From the NCBI GenBank assembly GCA_023055425.1, contig JALGPY010000009.1, positions 34,515,275-34,579,274 of the forward strand: a stretch of DNA of 64,000 bases. The letters run 5' to 3'. The DNA comes from Linanthus parryae (taxonomy: Eukaryota; Streptophyta; Magnoliopsida; Ericales; Polemoniaceae). Positions 11,051-22,296 of the stretch are shown piece by piece (positions within the stretch are counted from its first letter, which is position 1; each line of letters begins with the position of its first letter). The notes under the pieces are model-generated. The model did not search any database. It was not told where the DNA came from and saw nothing but the letters and a program-made list of their open reading frames with translations. Position numbers and translations under genes: made by a program.

Positions 11051-13286
11051 AAGCTATGTCAAGGACAATGCCAAAATCATTCTGGGCAGAAGTTGTGAAC
11101 ACAGCCAACTACATTCTCAACATATGCCTGATTAGGCCAATTTTGAAGAAGACCCCCCATGAACTTTTCAAAGGATGAAAGAAAAATATTTCATATTTCA
11201 AACCTTTTGGCTGCACTTGTATTGTTCACAACAATGGTAAGAACAATGTTGGTAAGTTTGATGCAAGAAGTGATGAAGGTATCTTTCTTGGTTACTCTCT
11301 GACTAGCAAAGCTTATAGGATTTACAACAAAAGAACTAAGCTTGTTGAAGAAAGTAATCATGTCATTTTTGATGAAAGTTATGATGGTTCTTTGAGTGAA
11401 AGTCTTGCAGACTTAAATTTGAACAAGCATGAGTCAGAAGATAAAGCAGAGACTTCACATGGTTTCAAGGAAAGCTTGCAAGAAAACAGGTTGAATTTTC
11501 AAGGCCTTGAAAATGGTTCTCAAAGCCTTGAAAATGAGCAACAGGAGAATCAAAGTGATCAAGCCACTTCCTTAAGATTCAAAGAATTGAAAAGTTACCT
11601 GGAGAACCTGAGCCATCGACTTCAAGAAAGAGATTCAAATATCTGTCATCTCATCCAGTTGACAACATTATATATGATTCATCCACTGGTACACAGACAA
11701 GATCTCATGTGAAAAACTTGTGTGCATTTAATGCTTTTGATTCTCTTGTAGAACCAAAAAATGTGAAAGAAGCGTGACAAGAAGCAGAATGGATCATTGC
11801 AATGCAAAGTAAACTCAATGAATTTGAGAGTAACAAGGTGTGGAATCTAGTTCCTCCACTAAAAGATTAGTCTGTTACTGGCACAAAGTGGGTGTGTTCA
11901 GAAACAAGTTAGATGAAAATGGCAAGGTAATCAGAAAAAAGCCAGACTAGTAGCTTAAGGCTACAACCAAGAAGAAGGTATTGATTATGAGGATACTTTT
12001 GCTCATGTTGCAAGGTTAGAAGAAATTAGAATGTTACTTGCATTTTCATCTTACATGAACATTAAACTTTTTCAAATGGATGTCAAGTGTGCATTTCTAA
12101 ATGGTTACTTGCAAGAAGAAGTTTATGTGGCTCAACCTCCTAGATTTTAAAGTGATGAGTTTCCAAATCATGTTTATAAACTTGATAAAGCTCTCTATGG
12201 TTTAAAACAAGCTCCAAGGGGTTGGTATGAAAGACTGTCAAAGTTCCACTTGAAAATGGTTTCTAGAGAGCATTTGTTGATAAAACCCTTTTCATAAAGA
12301 CTCATAAGAAAGACATTTTGGTAGTTCAAATCTATGTTGATGATATTCTGTTTGGAGCTAATAATGATTCTCTTTGCAAGGATTTCTCAAGTCTTATGAG
12401 CAGGGAATTCGAGATGAGCTTAATGGGAGAATTAAACTTCTTCCTTGGACTGCATGTACAAAAGATGAAGAAAGGAATCTTCCTGCATCAAAACAAGTAT
12501 ACTAATGACTTGATCAACAAGTATAATATGTCTCAGTCCAAAGTTACAAAGACTTCTATGAGTTCTACACTATATTTTAATAAGGATCAAGGTGGTAAGA
12601 GTGTAAATCAGAAAGAGTATAGAGGTATGATTGGATCTTTGCTATATGTCACTGCTAGTAGACCAAACATTATTTTTAGAATCTGTATGTGTGCAAGATA
12701 TCAATTTGATCCCAAAGAGTCACATTTAACTGCTGTTGAAAGAATATTCAGATATCTCAATGGTACCAAAGATTTAGGGCTTTGGTATCCAAAACAGTCT
12801 AACTTCTCTCTTTATGGATATTCAGATGCTGACTTTGCGGGATATAAATTTGACAGAAAAAACACTTCAGGGTGTTGCCACTTCCTTGGTTCATCCCGAA
12901 TCAGCTGACATTCAAAGAAACAGAACTATATGGCATTATCAACAATTGAAGCTGAATATATAGCAGCTAGAGCATGCTATTCACAAGTGTTGTGGATTGC
13001 TCAGAAGATGAGGGATATCAGATTTGATTTAAAAGAAATACCTATAAAATGTGAGAACACCAATTCTATTTCAATTACAAAGAATCCAGTTCAGCATTCC
13101 AGAACCAAACACATAGATGTTAGACATCATTTCATCAGAGATCAAGCCGATAAAGGTGATATCATTCTTGAATTTTTTTCTACTAACATGCAACTGACAT
13201 ATATCTTCACTAAACCATCGCCAGAAGAAATATTTACAGCTCTCAGATTAGAGATGGGTATGCTTAATATAGAAGCATTGGTTTAG
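11051..13286 (+). pseudogene. Element A integrase C-terminus, reverse transcriptase and RNase H, degenerate
   Basis: Pol resumes after element B with the integrase C-terminal region (SFWAEV...NTANYI near 11080) and runs through reverse transcriptase to RNase H. Visible landmarks are QMDVKCAFLNG near 12075, [10 protein letters not shown] near 12198, and YVDDILFGANN at 12333-12365 in the open segment 12318-12908. RNase H has ALSTIEAEYIAA near 12933 and TKHIDVRHHFIRD near 13109. In-frame stops (for example near 11176, 11776, 11867, 12150 and 12906) and frameshifts break it. Lys/Asn-rich linker sequence near 11392-11712 separates integrase from reverse transcriptase. Confidence 0.85.
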
Positions 13287-13344
13287 GGGGAGTGTCAGGT
13301 AAGCTTCAGGTAATTTTATTATGTTTTTCAAAGTTTTGAACTGA

Positions 13345-13362
13345 TTTTCAAAGCTTTGAAAA
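13345..13362. repeat. Perfect 18 bp palindrome of the TTTCAAGGCCTTGAAA type in element A
   Basis: TTTTCAAAGCTTTGAAAA is one of at least a dozen related motifs scattered through element A; 1075-1090 and 11497-11512 are perfect 16 bp versions. The surrounding 13287-13732 between RNase H and the env-like ORF is otherwise non-coding, with a CT-dinucleotide run at about 13667-13687. Confidence 0.7.
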
Positions 13363-13732
13363 TCATTTCAAAGCCTTGGTGTTACTTGTTTCAGCAGTAT
13401 AGCTTTTTAAGTCCTTGAAATTCTTTCCAAAGCCTTGAAAATAAGTATGTATGCTTTTTAGTCAAAAAATTGATCCCCCAATATTGGGTGCTATCTCAGT
13501 AGATAATTGCTCAATATTGTATTTATTTTTAAACCTATTTTCTTTTAAATCAATATTATTTTATTTTTCTTTTCTTTCCCACGTCACACAACAAATTTGA
13601 ATTGCATTCAAACTGTAAAGATCTTAAAGAGATTTGAAAATATTTCTGTTTCCTTATCTAACTCAAACTCTCTCTCTCTCTCTCTCCCTCTCCATATCAC
13701 TCCTGCCTATCTATTCTCTACCGTCAAACCCA

Positions 13733-15545
13733 ATGAGCGCCATAAGAGAATCCCAAAGATTCAAGATGGCTGGAGGTTCAAATGTGGTTTCAGAAAAGAA
13801 GAGAAAGAATGCAGAAGATGTGATTCAAACTATCAGTGGTGATTCTAGTTCCAGAACTCCAACTGAAGAAAAGGTTCATTCTCCTCCAATGAAGAAAAGC
13901 AAGAATGATCTGACACCAATTTCTAGCAAGAAGAAGAAGAAGATAGATCATTATGCTCCTGAGAAACAGCCAGAAGAAGAAGTGGCTAGTCCAAAGAAGT
14001 TGAAAAAGAAGAAGCCTACAATTGCTGACAAGGGAAAAGAAAAGGCTGTAGAGGTTGAACAAGAGAAAAGCACTGACAAAGAACTGCAGATCTATTCAGA
14101 AAAGCCTTCAGAAAATCCTTAGTCTCCTGGTAAGAAACTTCGCAGCAAGTGGTTTATTTCTCAAACTGCTAGAGGTCAGTGGTTCGATGTTTTGCTTCTA
14201 GACCAGTAGCTTGTTGTAGCATGGTTAGTGTTAACATGATGAAAACCATAATTCTGGAGTGTGTTAAGAGGTTGAATAAAAGCTCTCTTTGGAAAATGTT
14301 GAACCCTTCTGAAGTTTCCTAACCCAGGATGACTAGAATTTTCTATCTGAACATGATGAAACTCAAAACAACTGTTAACCTGGTGATTCAATCCAAAGTT
14401 GCTGGGATTACATTGGAGTTAGATCACTTAGAGTTTTCCAATGTCTTAGGATGCCTAAAAATGTATAGCACAAAAAACTATCCCAAAAAGGTTGAAGGTT
14501 TGAAACTAGCTAGGGAATAATTCTTTCTATCTAATGTCTCTAACTCCTCTAAACATTTAACACATTTGTGCTAACTGTTGAAGGCAAAGTTTTGTTCACA
14601 ATCTTGATGAGGTGTGCAGTGCCTACGGAGAATTCAAAGAGCTACGGACTGACATGGTATTATACTTGATGTATTTGATCATGCATGGATATGAAATTGA
14701 TCTTCCAACAATTGTGATGGAACACATGCTCTACTATAAGACCAAAGAAAGAAAGCACACTTTGCCTTATGCTAATCTGCTTTCTGAATTCTTTCTTTAT
14801 CTTGACCTTCTTACTGACATAGAAGAAACGGTTACCACTTGTTTTGGCATGCTTGATGAGAAAGCATTTGAGATAATTGGTGATGTGAAAACCAGTGATG
14901 GGATATGAAAGTTATACTCTGATCTGTCTGAGAATGATTTGCAATCCAAGAAGTTTCCTAAACCCAAGGCCTTGACCCCTCCTTCAAACCTACCTTCTCA
15001 ACCTCAAGACCTTTCCATAGTGGTTCAAAGACTTGAAATTCTTGAGAAATATATGGATGAGCTGAAGGAAATCAGCATGAGTTTGGCACTGAATTCAAGC
15101 AAGTAAAGTGTAAGGTTGAAAGCATCTTCAAGAGCATCAATGTACTTCATGTGGAAGAAGAGGTGTTTCAGGCTGCAGAAGGATCAAAGAGGGATGAAAA
15201 AGGTTCAACCAAAGATATGTTCAATGAGCATACAACTCAGGATGAGGCTACAGGAGTGGTGGACAAAGGAAAACCAGTTGTTCAAGAACAGGGTGATGAC
15301 GAACAAGAACAAGAACAAGCTGATGCTGACAGTCCAGACTCTGGATGATGATCAAGGATCTCAAGAAGAAGAAAAATAAAGCTGTCATTCCACATATAGT
15401 GACTGAAGCACAATAGTTTGAAGCAACTGGTGGTACTAGTGGTCTTGCAGATCAAGAAGAAGAACAACAAGATGATGAGTATGATGAAGAAGATAGTGGA
15501 GAAGAAGATGCTGAGCCCAAGGGAGATGGAGATCCAACCCGATAA
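13733..15545 (+). pseudogene. Element A env-like third ORF, degenerate
   Basis: Sireviruses often carry an extra ORF downstream of RNase H, called env-like although its function is not proven. Here a Lys/Glu-rich N-terminal part (13733-14122, rich in KKKKK and EEK) meets an in-frame TAG at 14120-14122 and continues in the same frame. A middle part at 14612-14908 (containing YLMYLIMHGYEIDLP) resembles the plant transposon-associated domain of these ORFs. A coiled-coil-like stretch (LEILEKYMDELKEI) lies near 15026-15070, and a very acidic C-terminal part near 15116-15540. I see no clear signal peptide or membrane anchor. Several stops and frame changes show it is dead. Assignment rests on position and composition. 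Confidence 0.6.
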
Positions 15546-15931
15546 TTCTTTCCTCTTCTTTCTTTTCTTTTTCAAGGCCTTGAATCTCTCTTCAAAGTCT
15601 TGAAAATTTCTATCCTTTCAAAACTTTTCTACTTAGTTTTCCAAACATTGATACAACATTTTCTCATTCTTTTTTGATGAAAGTAAAAAATGGGAATAAA
15701 TTTAGGTGTTCATTTGTTTTGCTTTTAGTAATTTTTATCTGGTTAGAGATCTGGTTTAGATCAATAGGGTTTTCTAGACATTGCTACTGTTTTGTTGCTA
15801 ATAAATTGGATTACTTGGATATCTTGTGTTACAGTATGTTATCATGAATTATGTTATGCTCTAATGAATATGTTTTGCAGAGATTCAGTTCTCACAAGGT
15901 TTTTAGTTTTGTCTTTCATCAAGGGAGAGAT
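15546..15931 (+). other. Element A pre-LTR region with polypurine tract
   Basis: The stretch is non-coding. It has two TTTCAAGGCCTTGAA-type motifs near 15570 and 15591, and a decayed copy of the TTTTTTGATGAAAGTAAAAA-like motif usual before Sirevirus 3' LTRs near 15668. The purine run AAGGGAGAGA at 15921-15930 abuts the LTR and is the likely plus-strand primer. Confidence 0.6.
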
Positions 15932-17120
15932 TGTAAATTCAGCCTGTTTCAAAGGCAAGGCCTTGAAACCGCTTTCAAGGGTATGAAACAAGCATTGCAG
16001 AATACATCATGAGCTTAGGGGGGGCCTTTGATTTCATTCTAACTCCTGTTCTCCTATGATTAATTATCTGTTACTTGACGATGAAAGACAAATCATTCTA
16101 CTACTCTAAAATGTGATTAATCTATCTGTTTGACTAAGTTTTGCCGGGATATATAGTTGCCTATTTTACAGGAATTAGTTCCTAAACTGGAATGTTGCAG
16201 AAAAGGAACCTGAGCTGTGATTTGATTATGCGTTGGCTCAAATCTGATATGGACCTTCCTAACTTACTCCTAAAAAAAGTCAAGAAGGTATCCTTGAAGA
16301 TACTGAGCAACTAGCCGTTGGAGGAAGCTGTTAGAGGAGTCAAGATTTGAAGCTATTTTTCAGAAAATTTTGTTGAGAAGATTTTGAAGATCTTCAATTC
16401 GAACAGGCTGGTTAAAAGAAAAGATTACTGGAGAATTTTGAAGACACAATACAGAGCAAGACACAGAGCCATTCAAACACTACAGAGGATTGACAAGCAA
16501 CCAAGAAGCAGATCCACATCACTAAATCAATCATCTAAAGAACACTGCATTCTCACTAAATATTTAGTTCTCAGTGTTCTTCTCTTTTGATCATCATTTG
16601 TATATCATTTTGATAATACTTATAGTTCTTATTCTCGTGGAAGTCAGTTAGCTAGAGCAGGTACTAGATAGGTTAGTGAGAACCACAACCTGATACAGAG
16701 TAAGACATCTATATGTGCTTGAGATATAGGGCTTAGCTTTTGATTAATAAGAATTGAGTTGAAAATCCTGCTGGGATTAAGTCCCCGAGGTAGAGACGTA
16801 GGTCCAAGTGGATTGAACTCTATAATCATTGTGTCTCTTGCATACTCTTTACTGCACTTTAATTAGCTCATACATTGCTCAAAACATGTTTATGTTCAAG
16901 GGATTGAAACCCATTTCAAGGCCTTGAATACTACCAAATTTCTATTTACTTTCTGTTTTGGTTTCAAGGACTTCAAATCCATTTCAAGACCTTGAAATAC
17001 TTGCTGCACTTTACAAACTTCTTTGTAACCACTCTTTTATCAATAGCCCCAAAAGTTGTCATACTCTATTCAACCCCCCCCCCCCCCTTCTAGAGTATTG
17101 ATCCTGTTATCATTCCTACA
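15932..17120 (+). repeat. Element A 3' LTR
   Basis: The 1189 bp LTR begins TGTAAATTCAGCC after a polypurine tract and ends ATTCCTACA. It contains CAAGGCCTTGAAA-type motifs near both ends and a run of 14 C at 17074-17087, followed by TTCTAGAG, as in many Sirevirus LTR ends. The partner LTR is outside the window, so the ends rest on TG/CA termini and context. The predicted target duplication would be TTACT (17121-17125). Confidence 0.75.
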
Positions 17121-17839
17121 TTACTGTCCTTCAACGTTGTCCCGTTTTCGAGATTGCTTGTTCCCTCCTTCAAGCACAAAGGTCTGAAGGAGATCCCAGT
17201 TCTCAATCCCAATGTGTGGATACCGTAGAGACGAGAACATCATTCTTCGTTGTGATCACACAAACTCACAAGGTACACAGTTCTTCCTTTATCACGTTAT
17301 GATAGCTTAACATTCGATTTATGGAGGCTCTTGATCACGAATCTGTAATTGTATTTCCGATGCGTATCGTTTTCAAATTATGGAGAGATGGTGGGGTTCT
17401 AGTGGCAGCGGCGGTGGTGTTCTTGGTTGTTGCTTGAAGGTGAGGAAGATGGTATTTGTGGTGGTTCTTATACTGAATTGAGAAGGAGCTGAGGTGCTTG
17501 TCAATCAATTAGGGAAGTGACATATGTAGGGGTGATGTTTCAAGAAGCTAGAGTGTGTATGCAAATGGTGTTCACAGGGGCGGGGATAAATGCAGTTTCT
17601 TGGAACATTAGGGTAGAATTAGAAATATGTAAAAAATAATTTCCTGAAAATTGCACCACTAGCCCTATCACATAGATGTATTTCTAATCATCCCCTCAGT
17701 TACACTATTCACTAGCTTGGCCAAAATCAGCCTGAAAACTCGGTTTTGATAAATTACACATTTGGTCAGAGAAATTTCTAAAAATTCTACTTTTGCCACC
17801 AACACTTTCAAAGTATTGCCACATCAACACTGCCCATCA
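17121..17839. other. Unassigned sequence between element A and the Pack-MULE
   Basis: No recognisable gene is seen. On the - strand about 40 codons are open from roughly 17262 to 17121 and end in a stop (C-terminal residues KQSRKRDNVEGQ). This could be the last exon of a broken host gene interrupted by element A, but I cannot assign it. Confidence 0.3.
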
Positions 17840-18164
17840 TAGAGTCATGGGTAAAAGACAAAAACCACCCCTTGAGTATGGGGTATATACAAAAAAACCC
17901 CTCGTGTTCGGGGATATACGAAGACCACCCCTGTCACTAACGGCACACTAACAGTAGGGTAAGAAGACATATTTACCCTCGTTTTGGCAAAAAATACCAC
18001 ACTATAAATACATATTTTTTCACCTTCTCCCCCACTTTAACCTACCTGCCTCCCCTTTCTCCTTCCTCCTCTCTCTCTCTGCCTCCACCACCATCCCTCC
18101 CACCCATCCCCCTCTCTCTCTCTGCCTCCACCACCATCGACGGATCGATTACCACCGCTACCAA

Positions 18165-18390
18165 ATCGTACGGCGATGGCGATGGAGGTTGAATCGGACG
18201 GCGACGGCGATGGCGATGGAGGTTGAATCGGACGGCGACGGCGATGGCGATGGAGGTTGAATCGGGCGGCGATGGCGATGGCGATGGAGGTTGAATCGGA
18301 CGGCGACGGCGATGGCGATGGAGGTTGAATCGGGCGGCGATGGCGATGGCGATGGAGGTTGAATCGGACGGCGATGGCGGCGATCTCCTG
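18165..18390. repeat. 34 bp GC-rich tandem repeat inside the Pack-MULE
   Basis: The core GATGGCGATGGAGG recurs at a constant 34 bp spacing (second GATGG at 18181, 18215, 18249, 18283, 18317 and 18351). Because 34 is not a multiple of three, successive copies are read in all three frames, which explains overlapping ORFs on the - strand with alternating His/Arg-rich and Pro/Ser-rich segments. Confidence 0.85.
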
Positions 18391-18425
18391 CAATAACATC
18401 CCCGCTGCCTCCACCACCTCTCCCC

Positions 18426-18547
18426 TCTTCGTCGTCCCCCTCTTCGTCGTCTTCAAATTCGCAAATACAGACGGCGCACTCCAGAGCCCCTTTCCCGATT
18501 TTGTGCTCTTTCACGTCCGAGTAGTGAAAGATCGGGAACGAATCGAT
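18426..18547 (-). pseudogene. Captured fragment of an ATL-family RING-H2 E3 ubiquitin ligase gene
   Basis: ATL proteins are membrane-anchored E3 ligases with a conserved GLD region ahead of a RING-H2 finger. The - strand encodes IDSFPIFHYSDVKEHKIGKG followed by ALECAVCICEFEDDE, which matches the region just before and including the first Cys pair of an ATL RING (CX2C seen). The rest of the finger is missing: sequence runs into an acidic/Gly-rich stretch and then the 34 bp repeat. Upstream similarity is frameshifted. The fragment is too short to be functional and was presumably acquired by the Mutator-like element from a host gene. Confidence 0.7.
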
Positions 18548-18797
18548 GATTTCCGATGGCGGCTTTCAGATCTGGAATCGAGGGAACAGCACAACACCCA
18601 TCAGCGGCGCCTCCAGCCTCCGACGGATCGACGACCCACCAGTCGATTCTTCATCCTTCCGGTGGCGCCCTGTTCGTCTCTCTGCTTCATCTTCTTCTGT
18701 AAATTAATCTCTCTCTGCCACCACCACACCGAACTCCGACGGTGGTGGTGGTGGTGGTGGTTGTATCTTATACTTCCTCTTTACTACTGTGAATGCT

Positions 18798-19184
18798 AAC
18801 ACTTAGTGCCTGTTTGGTATCACTGTTTTTGCCGGAGAACATTTTTGGCTTCCTGAACCTCAGGCTAGGGTTTTATCTCTGGCAAGGAAAATTATTTATC
18901 CATTGTTCATGGTGTTGCTTGACATGGTGAGGTTCAAGAATGAGGCTCTCTCCCTATGCAGAGAGCTGGGATGTTTTCTGATGGTGGTTGACCCTCTCTG
19001 CAATAGATTGCAAAGACCAAGTTCGTAGCCGGTTTTAAACACCAATTTCCTACTCTGCAATTGCGTTTTTGGAGCCTGTGATTTCTGAATTTCTTAATCA
19101 AGAACCCTCATCTCTATGGCCGTAAACACCAAGAACACTATGAATAAGAAAACAGAATAAGATACCAAACAGGCACTAAGTGTT
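18798..19184. repeat. Inverted repeat pair nested in the Pack-MULE
   Basis: A 24 bp sequence containing AGTGCCTGTTTGGTATC (18798-18821) recurs as a perfect inverted copy at 19161-19184. The ends look like those of small hAT-type elements, but no direct duplication flanks them. A related direct repeat, ACACCAAGAACACTRTGAAT, occurs near 19127 and 19228. Confidence 0.5.
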
Positions 19185-19461
19185 GTGGCGGTGTGGTGGT
19201 GGCAGTGTGGTGGTGGTGGTGGCCAAAACACCAAGAACACTGTGAATAAGAACAAAATAACACAAAAACACAAATAAGGGCAAAATTGTCATAAAACAGG
19301 TCAGATTGCACCCCTCTCTTAACTGACATTAACAGAAGGGTGGTATTTGTCCAACGGCCGTTAGTTACAGGGGTGGTTTTTGTATATCCCCGAACACGGA
19401 GGGTGTTTTTGTATATACCCCATACTCGAGGGGTGGTTTTTGTCTTTTACCCTAGAGTCAT

Positions 19462-22296
19462 TGTCCAGTATAAAATCAGCTGAGAAAATGTGAACATTTT
19501 ATTTTCACTCTTACCACACACATTTTTGACTTATTGCACTTTAACCCTTATAAATTTTCAGGGTGTTACAAGATATTTCTCTAAGTGTTGGTTTGTAATC
19601 CAATTTGTGTGGCTTTAATGTAACAAAGAAAATATTCAAAAAGGACATTAACGGTCCATTAACTGCAGGTTCCATTAGTTTTGTAACGAATAAAGCTAGA
19701 AGTTTCACATTGACATATAATTTTCAAATGAGGCTTGCAGTGTGACAATTTTCCATAAATTAGAGCTATGCAATGTGAAATTAAGCCATTCTTATTTACA
19801 AGATGAATTTCGTTTATTTGCTATTATTGCAGCAGATGTAAACGTTCTAAATATTTGGTTTGGACTCATAAGATGTAAAATAGATTGTTAAAGAAGGCCA
19901 GTTTTTAAATTTTTTCTTAAACTTTTTCACCACACGCTTATCTTTTTCCTATTATTTTTTTTTCATTGAGCTTTTTACTATAAATTTATAAGTCGACTTG
20001 AAATACTGTAACTCATACCAAATTCACCCTTGTACGTACCATCTATTTTTTTTCTAATACCCCATGATATTTTGTGTGGAATATAGCGTGCAATTAATTA
20101 ATTTGGCATCAATTTAGACTAACTTTAGTGAGCCGGATGACATAAGAAACAATAACATTAGACATGTTATTTTTCTGAACACGTAAGAAATTAGTTTCCA
20201 AGTTTCAGTCTTTTTTAAGCAAGTGGTTTAAAATAGGTCCACGAAATGATGAAAACGGGTAAGAAAACAATGGGTGGCATATGATTTTTTTTTTTTTGTA
20301 GAAAAATACATAAGATTTTTTATGTGTGCAAGAAATGAACTCGGCAAACCATCTTGTGATTTTAAGTAGGTACCCCGTGTATCGCTTGTTCCGAAAATAA
20401 ACCACTACTAATATAAAGCTGTACAGGAATTATAGTCTGCTTGGACTTTTCACAAAATTTAAAGAATTTTTTTTAATTTGTTAAATTTACTTAATTGTTC
20501 TTTGTCATATACACTACTTTTTTCATAAATGTTAAAAAAAAAGTCTAGTCACATAATAATCTTAAAATCTAAACTGGAAAGGGCATCACTATTTGTATGT
20601 AAACTTCAATTTGTTGGTGTCCACGGATCTTGTTGTGCAAAACCATCTTTTAGGAGTGGTACGCAACAGCAACCACTGCCAAATGTTGAGTGCTAGATTA
20701 TTTCGTGTCACTGTATATCATCCTCATCAAGTCATACTCTAAGTCACCTGGAGCGGGAGCGGGAGCGAGAGCGGAAACGGGAGCGGGAGCGCAAAAGCGA
20801 CAAATGCTAAAAATGATGTATTTGAGAGTGTCAAGAGAGAGCGTGTATAAATTATATATTCAATATAATTTTAGATATAAACATATTATATTTTAAATTT
20901 ATATGTAATATATATTTGGTGAAAATAATTACAAAACTTATATATGAGAATGGAACCTCCATTATTGAACTATGTAATGGAAGTTTAACTTGACTGAGTC
21001 CTAGCAATGATAACTTAATACGTACCGTGGGAGCAGGGTACCTCCGGAAGGGGTTGGTTATGTCATTTTAGTTGAAATTTTCGTCTGACTTAGTTTGAAG
21101 TAGAAGTGATAACTAAATACCGAGGTCAATTGCTAAGAAAGTACAGAGCGTTGGTAAAAGCGCGCTCTTGAATTTTGAGAGCGAGAATTATAGGTGAATT
21201 AGAGCTGAAAGTGCCGGAGCGAGGATTGGGAGCGGGAGCGAAGCCCCTCCCAGGAGTTTTAGGTGATCTAAGGTCATACTTCTAGCTTTCTAGGCTAATG
21301 GGATCTCCATTTAGTGCAACTTCATTTTAAAATTAAAAATACAACACTAAGAGCCAGTTCGGTTCCAGTCTTAAAAAAACAAAATCAAAGCTTACTAAAA
21401 AAATTGTTGATTTTAATCATTTTCATACAAAAAAAAAAAAAAGCTTAAGAAAAAGAAGAAAATAGTTCTCAAAAAAAAAAAAAATGAAATGGAAAAAACG
21501 GTGCTTGAAAACATTGTTGCCAGGTAATAGTTACAATTGTGTAAGGTGATTAAAAAATCTTATTCTGTCTCTAATTTAGACGTCTCTAATTATGTCAAAT
21601 CGACATCTCCTTTGTTCATAGATCAAATACAAGAAATTGATTCTCAAAAAAATCAAATACAAGAAGTGTTTAATTGGATAACTTTCTTTCATTCTGCATA
21701 TCTCTAAGTGCTTGTTTGAAAACTCATATTTTAATTAATTTTGCTTATAATTATTTATTTAATTTAATTATGTTTATTACACTATTTTGTAATTCCGATT
21801 AAAATTTATTTTGGAATTTTTTGCATATGAACTAATTTTTATTTATACAAATTATCTCACAAACTGCAGATTTCAGCTCATACGAAATAATTTTAGAATT
21901 TCTAAATACTTTCAATTTTTAGATAGTTCGTTTTTTCAAATTATCTTAAGTCGATTATTTAAATTGTCAACTAATATCAAATATACACTTAAATTTAAGA
22001 ATACTCAGTTGATTGAACAAAATTTCTCATATACTTATGAAATGACAAATTGGTTCATATGATATAGGGCGAGAAATTCATGCCATATATAACACTCTAA
22101 TACGGAAAGAAACAATACATAAAGAATCAATTACTGCTGTTTATGGGACACTAATTGCGGAGGTAATAATTGTTTTTGTTTATCATTGATTTTAACTTGC
22201 AGTAATAATTACTGCCACCTTAGGTAACAGAAATGGCAAGAAATTTACTTCTGTCAGGAGTAATGTCATTTATGTGACTTATTTTTGTTTTGAGAC
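19462..22296. other. AT-rich intergenic sequence without recognised genes
   Basis: Long A/T runs and stop-rich frames dominate. GGGAGC-type hexamer clusters lie at 20750-20795 and 21205-21247, about 450 bp apart, flanked by CACCTGGAG and CTCCCAGGAG-like sequence. They could mark a small non-autonomous transposon but the ends are not clean. No gene is supported. Confidence 0.5.

Larger units (their letters stand above)
1..17120 (+). mobile_element. Element A: decayed Sirevirus-type Ty1/copia retrotransposon, 5' end outside window
   Basis: Gag, protease, integrase, reverse transcriptase and RNase H remnants occur in copia order on the + strand, followed by an env-like region and a TG...CA LTR ending at 17120. 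The third ORF after RNase H, the second zinc knuckle far downstream in gag, and an LTR ending in a C-run followed by TTCTAGAG are typical of the Sirevirus (SIRE/Maximus) lineage. The reading frames carry many stops and frameshifts, so the copy is dead. It is interrupted by element B at 2535-11045, which duplicated TCTTG (2530-2534 and 11046-11050). The 5' LTR and primer binding site lie left of the window. Lineage is inferred from architecture and not from a tree. Confidence 0.85.
17849..19452. mobile_element. Pack-MULE (Mutator-like non-autonomous element) with ~100 bp TIRs
   Basis: The 1604 bp element starts GGGTAAAAGAC and ends GTCTTTTACCC. About 100 bp at the left end is an imperfect inverted copy of the right end. 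It is flanked by a perfect 9 bp duplication TAGAGTCAT (17840-17848 and 19453-19461), which is diagnostic of the Mutator superfamily. No transposase is present. The interior carries a RING-H2 gene fragment, a 34 bp minisatellite, a GGT-repeat tract at about 18738-18760, and a second possible coding fragment (18909-19029, + strand, 39 open codons, not identified). Confidence 0.9.

Noticed and set aside
18037..18456. Long - strand ORF with His/Arg and Pro/Ser repeats
   Set aside because: Produced by the stop-free 34 bp repeat read in different frames; not a protein gene.
18798..19184. Nested hAT element inside the Pack-MULE
   Set aside because: The 24 bp inverted pair lacks any flanking 8 bp direct duplication, so it is listed only as an inverted repeat.
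20750..21247. Small transposon bounded by GGGAGC clusters
   Set aside because: Ends are not clean inverted repeats and no target duplication could be found.
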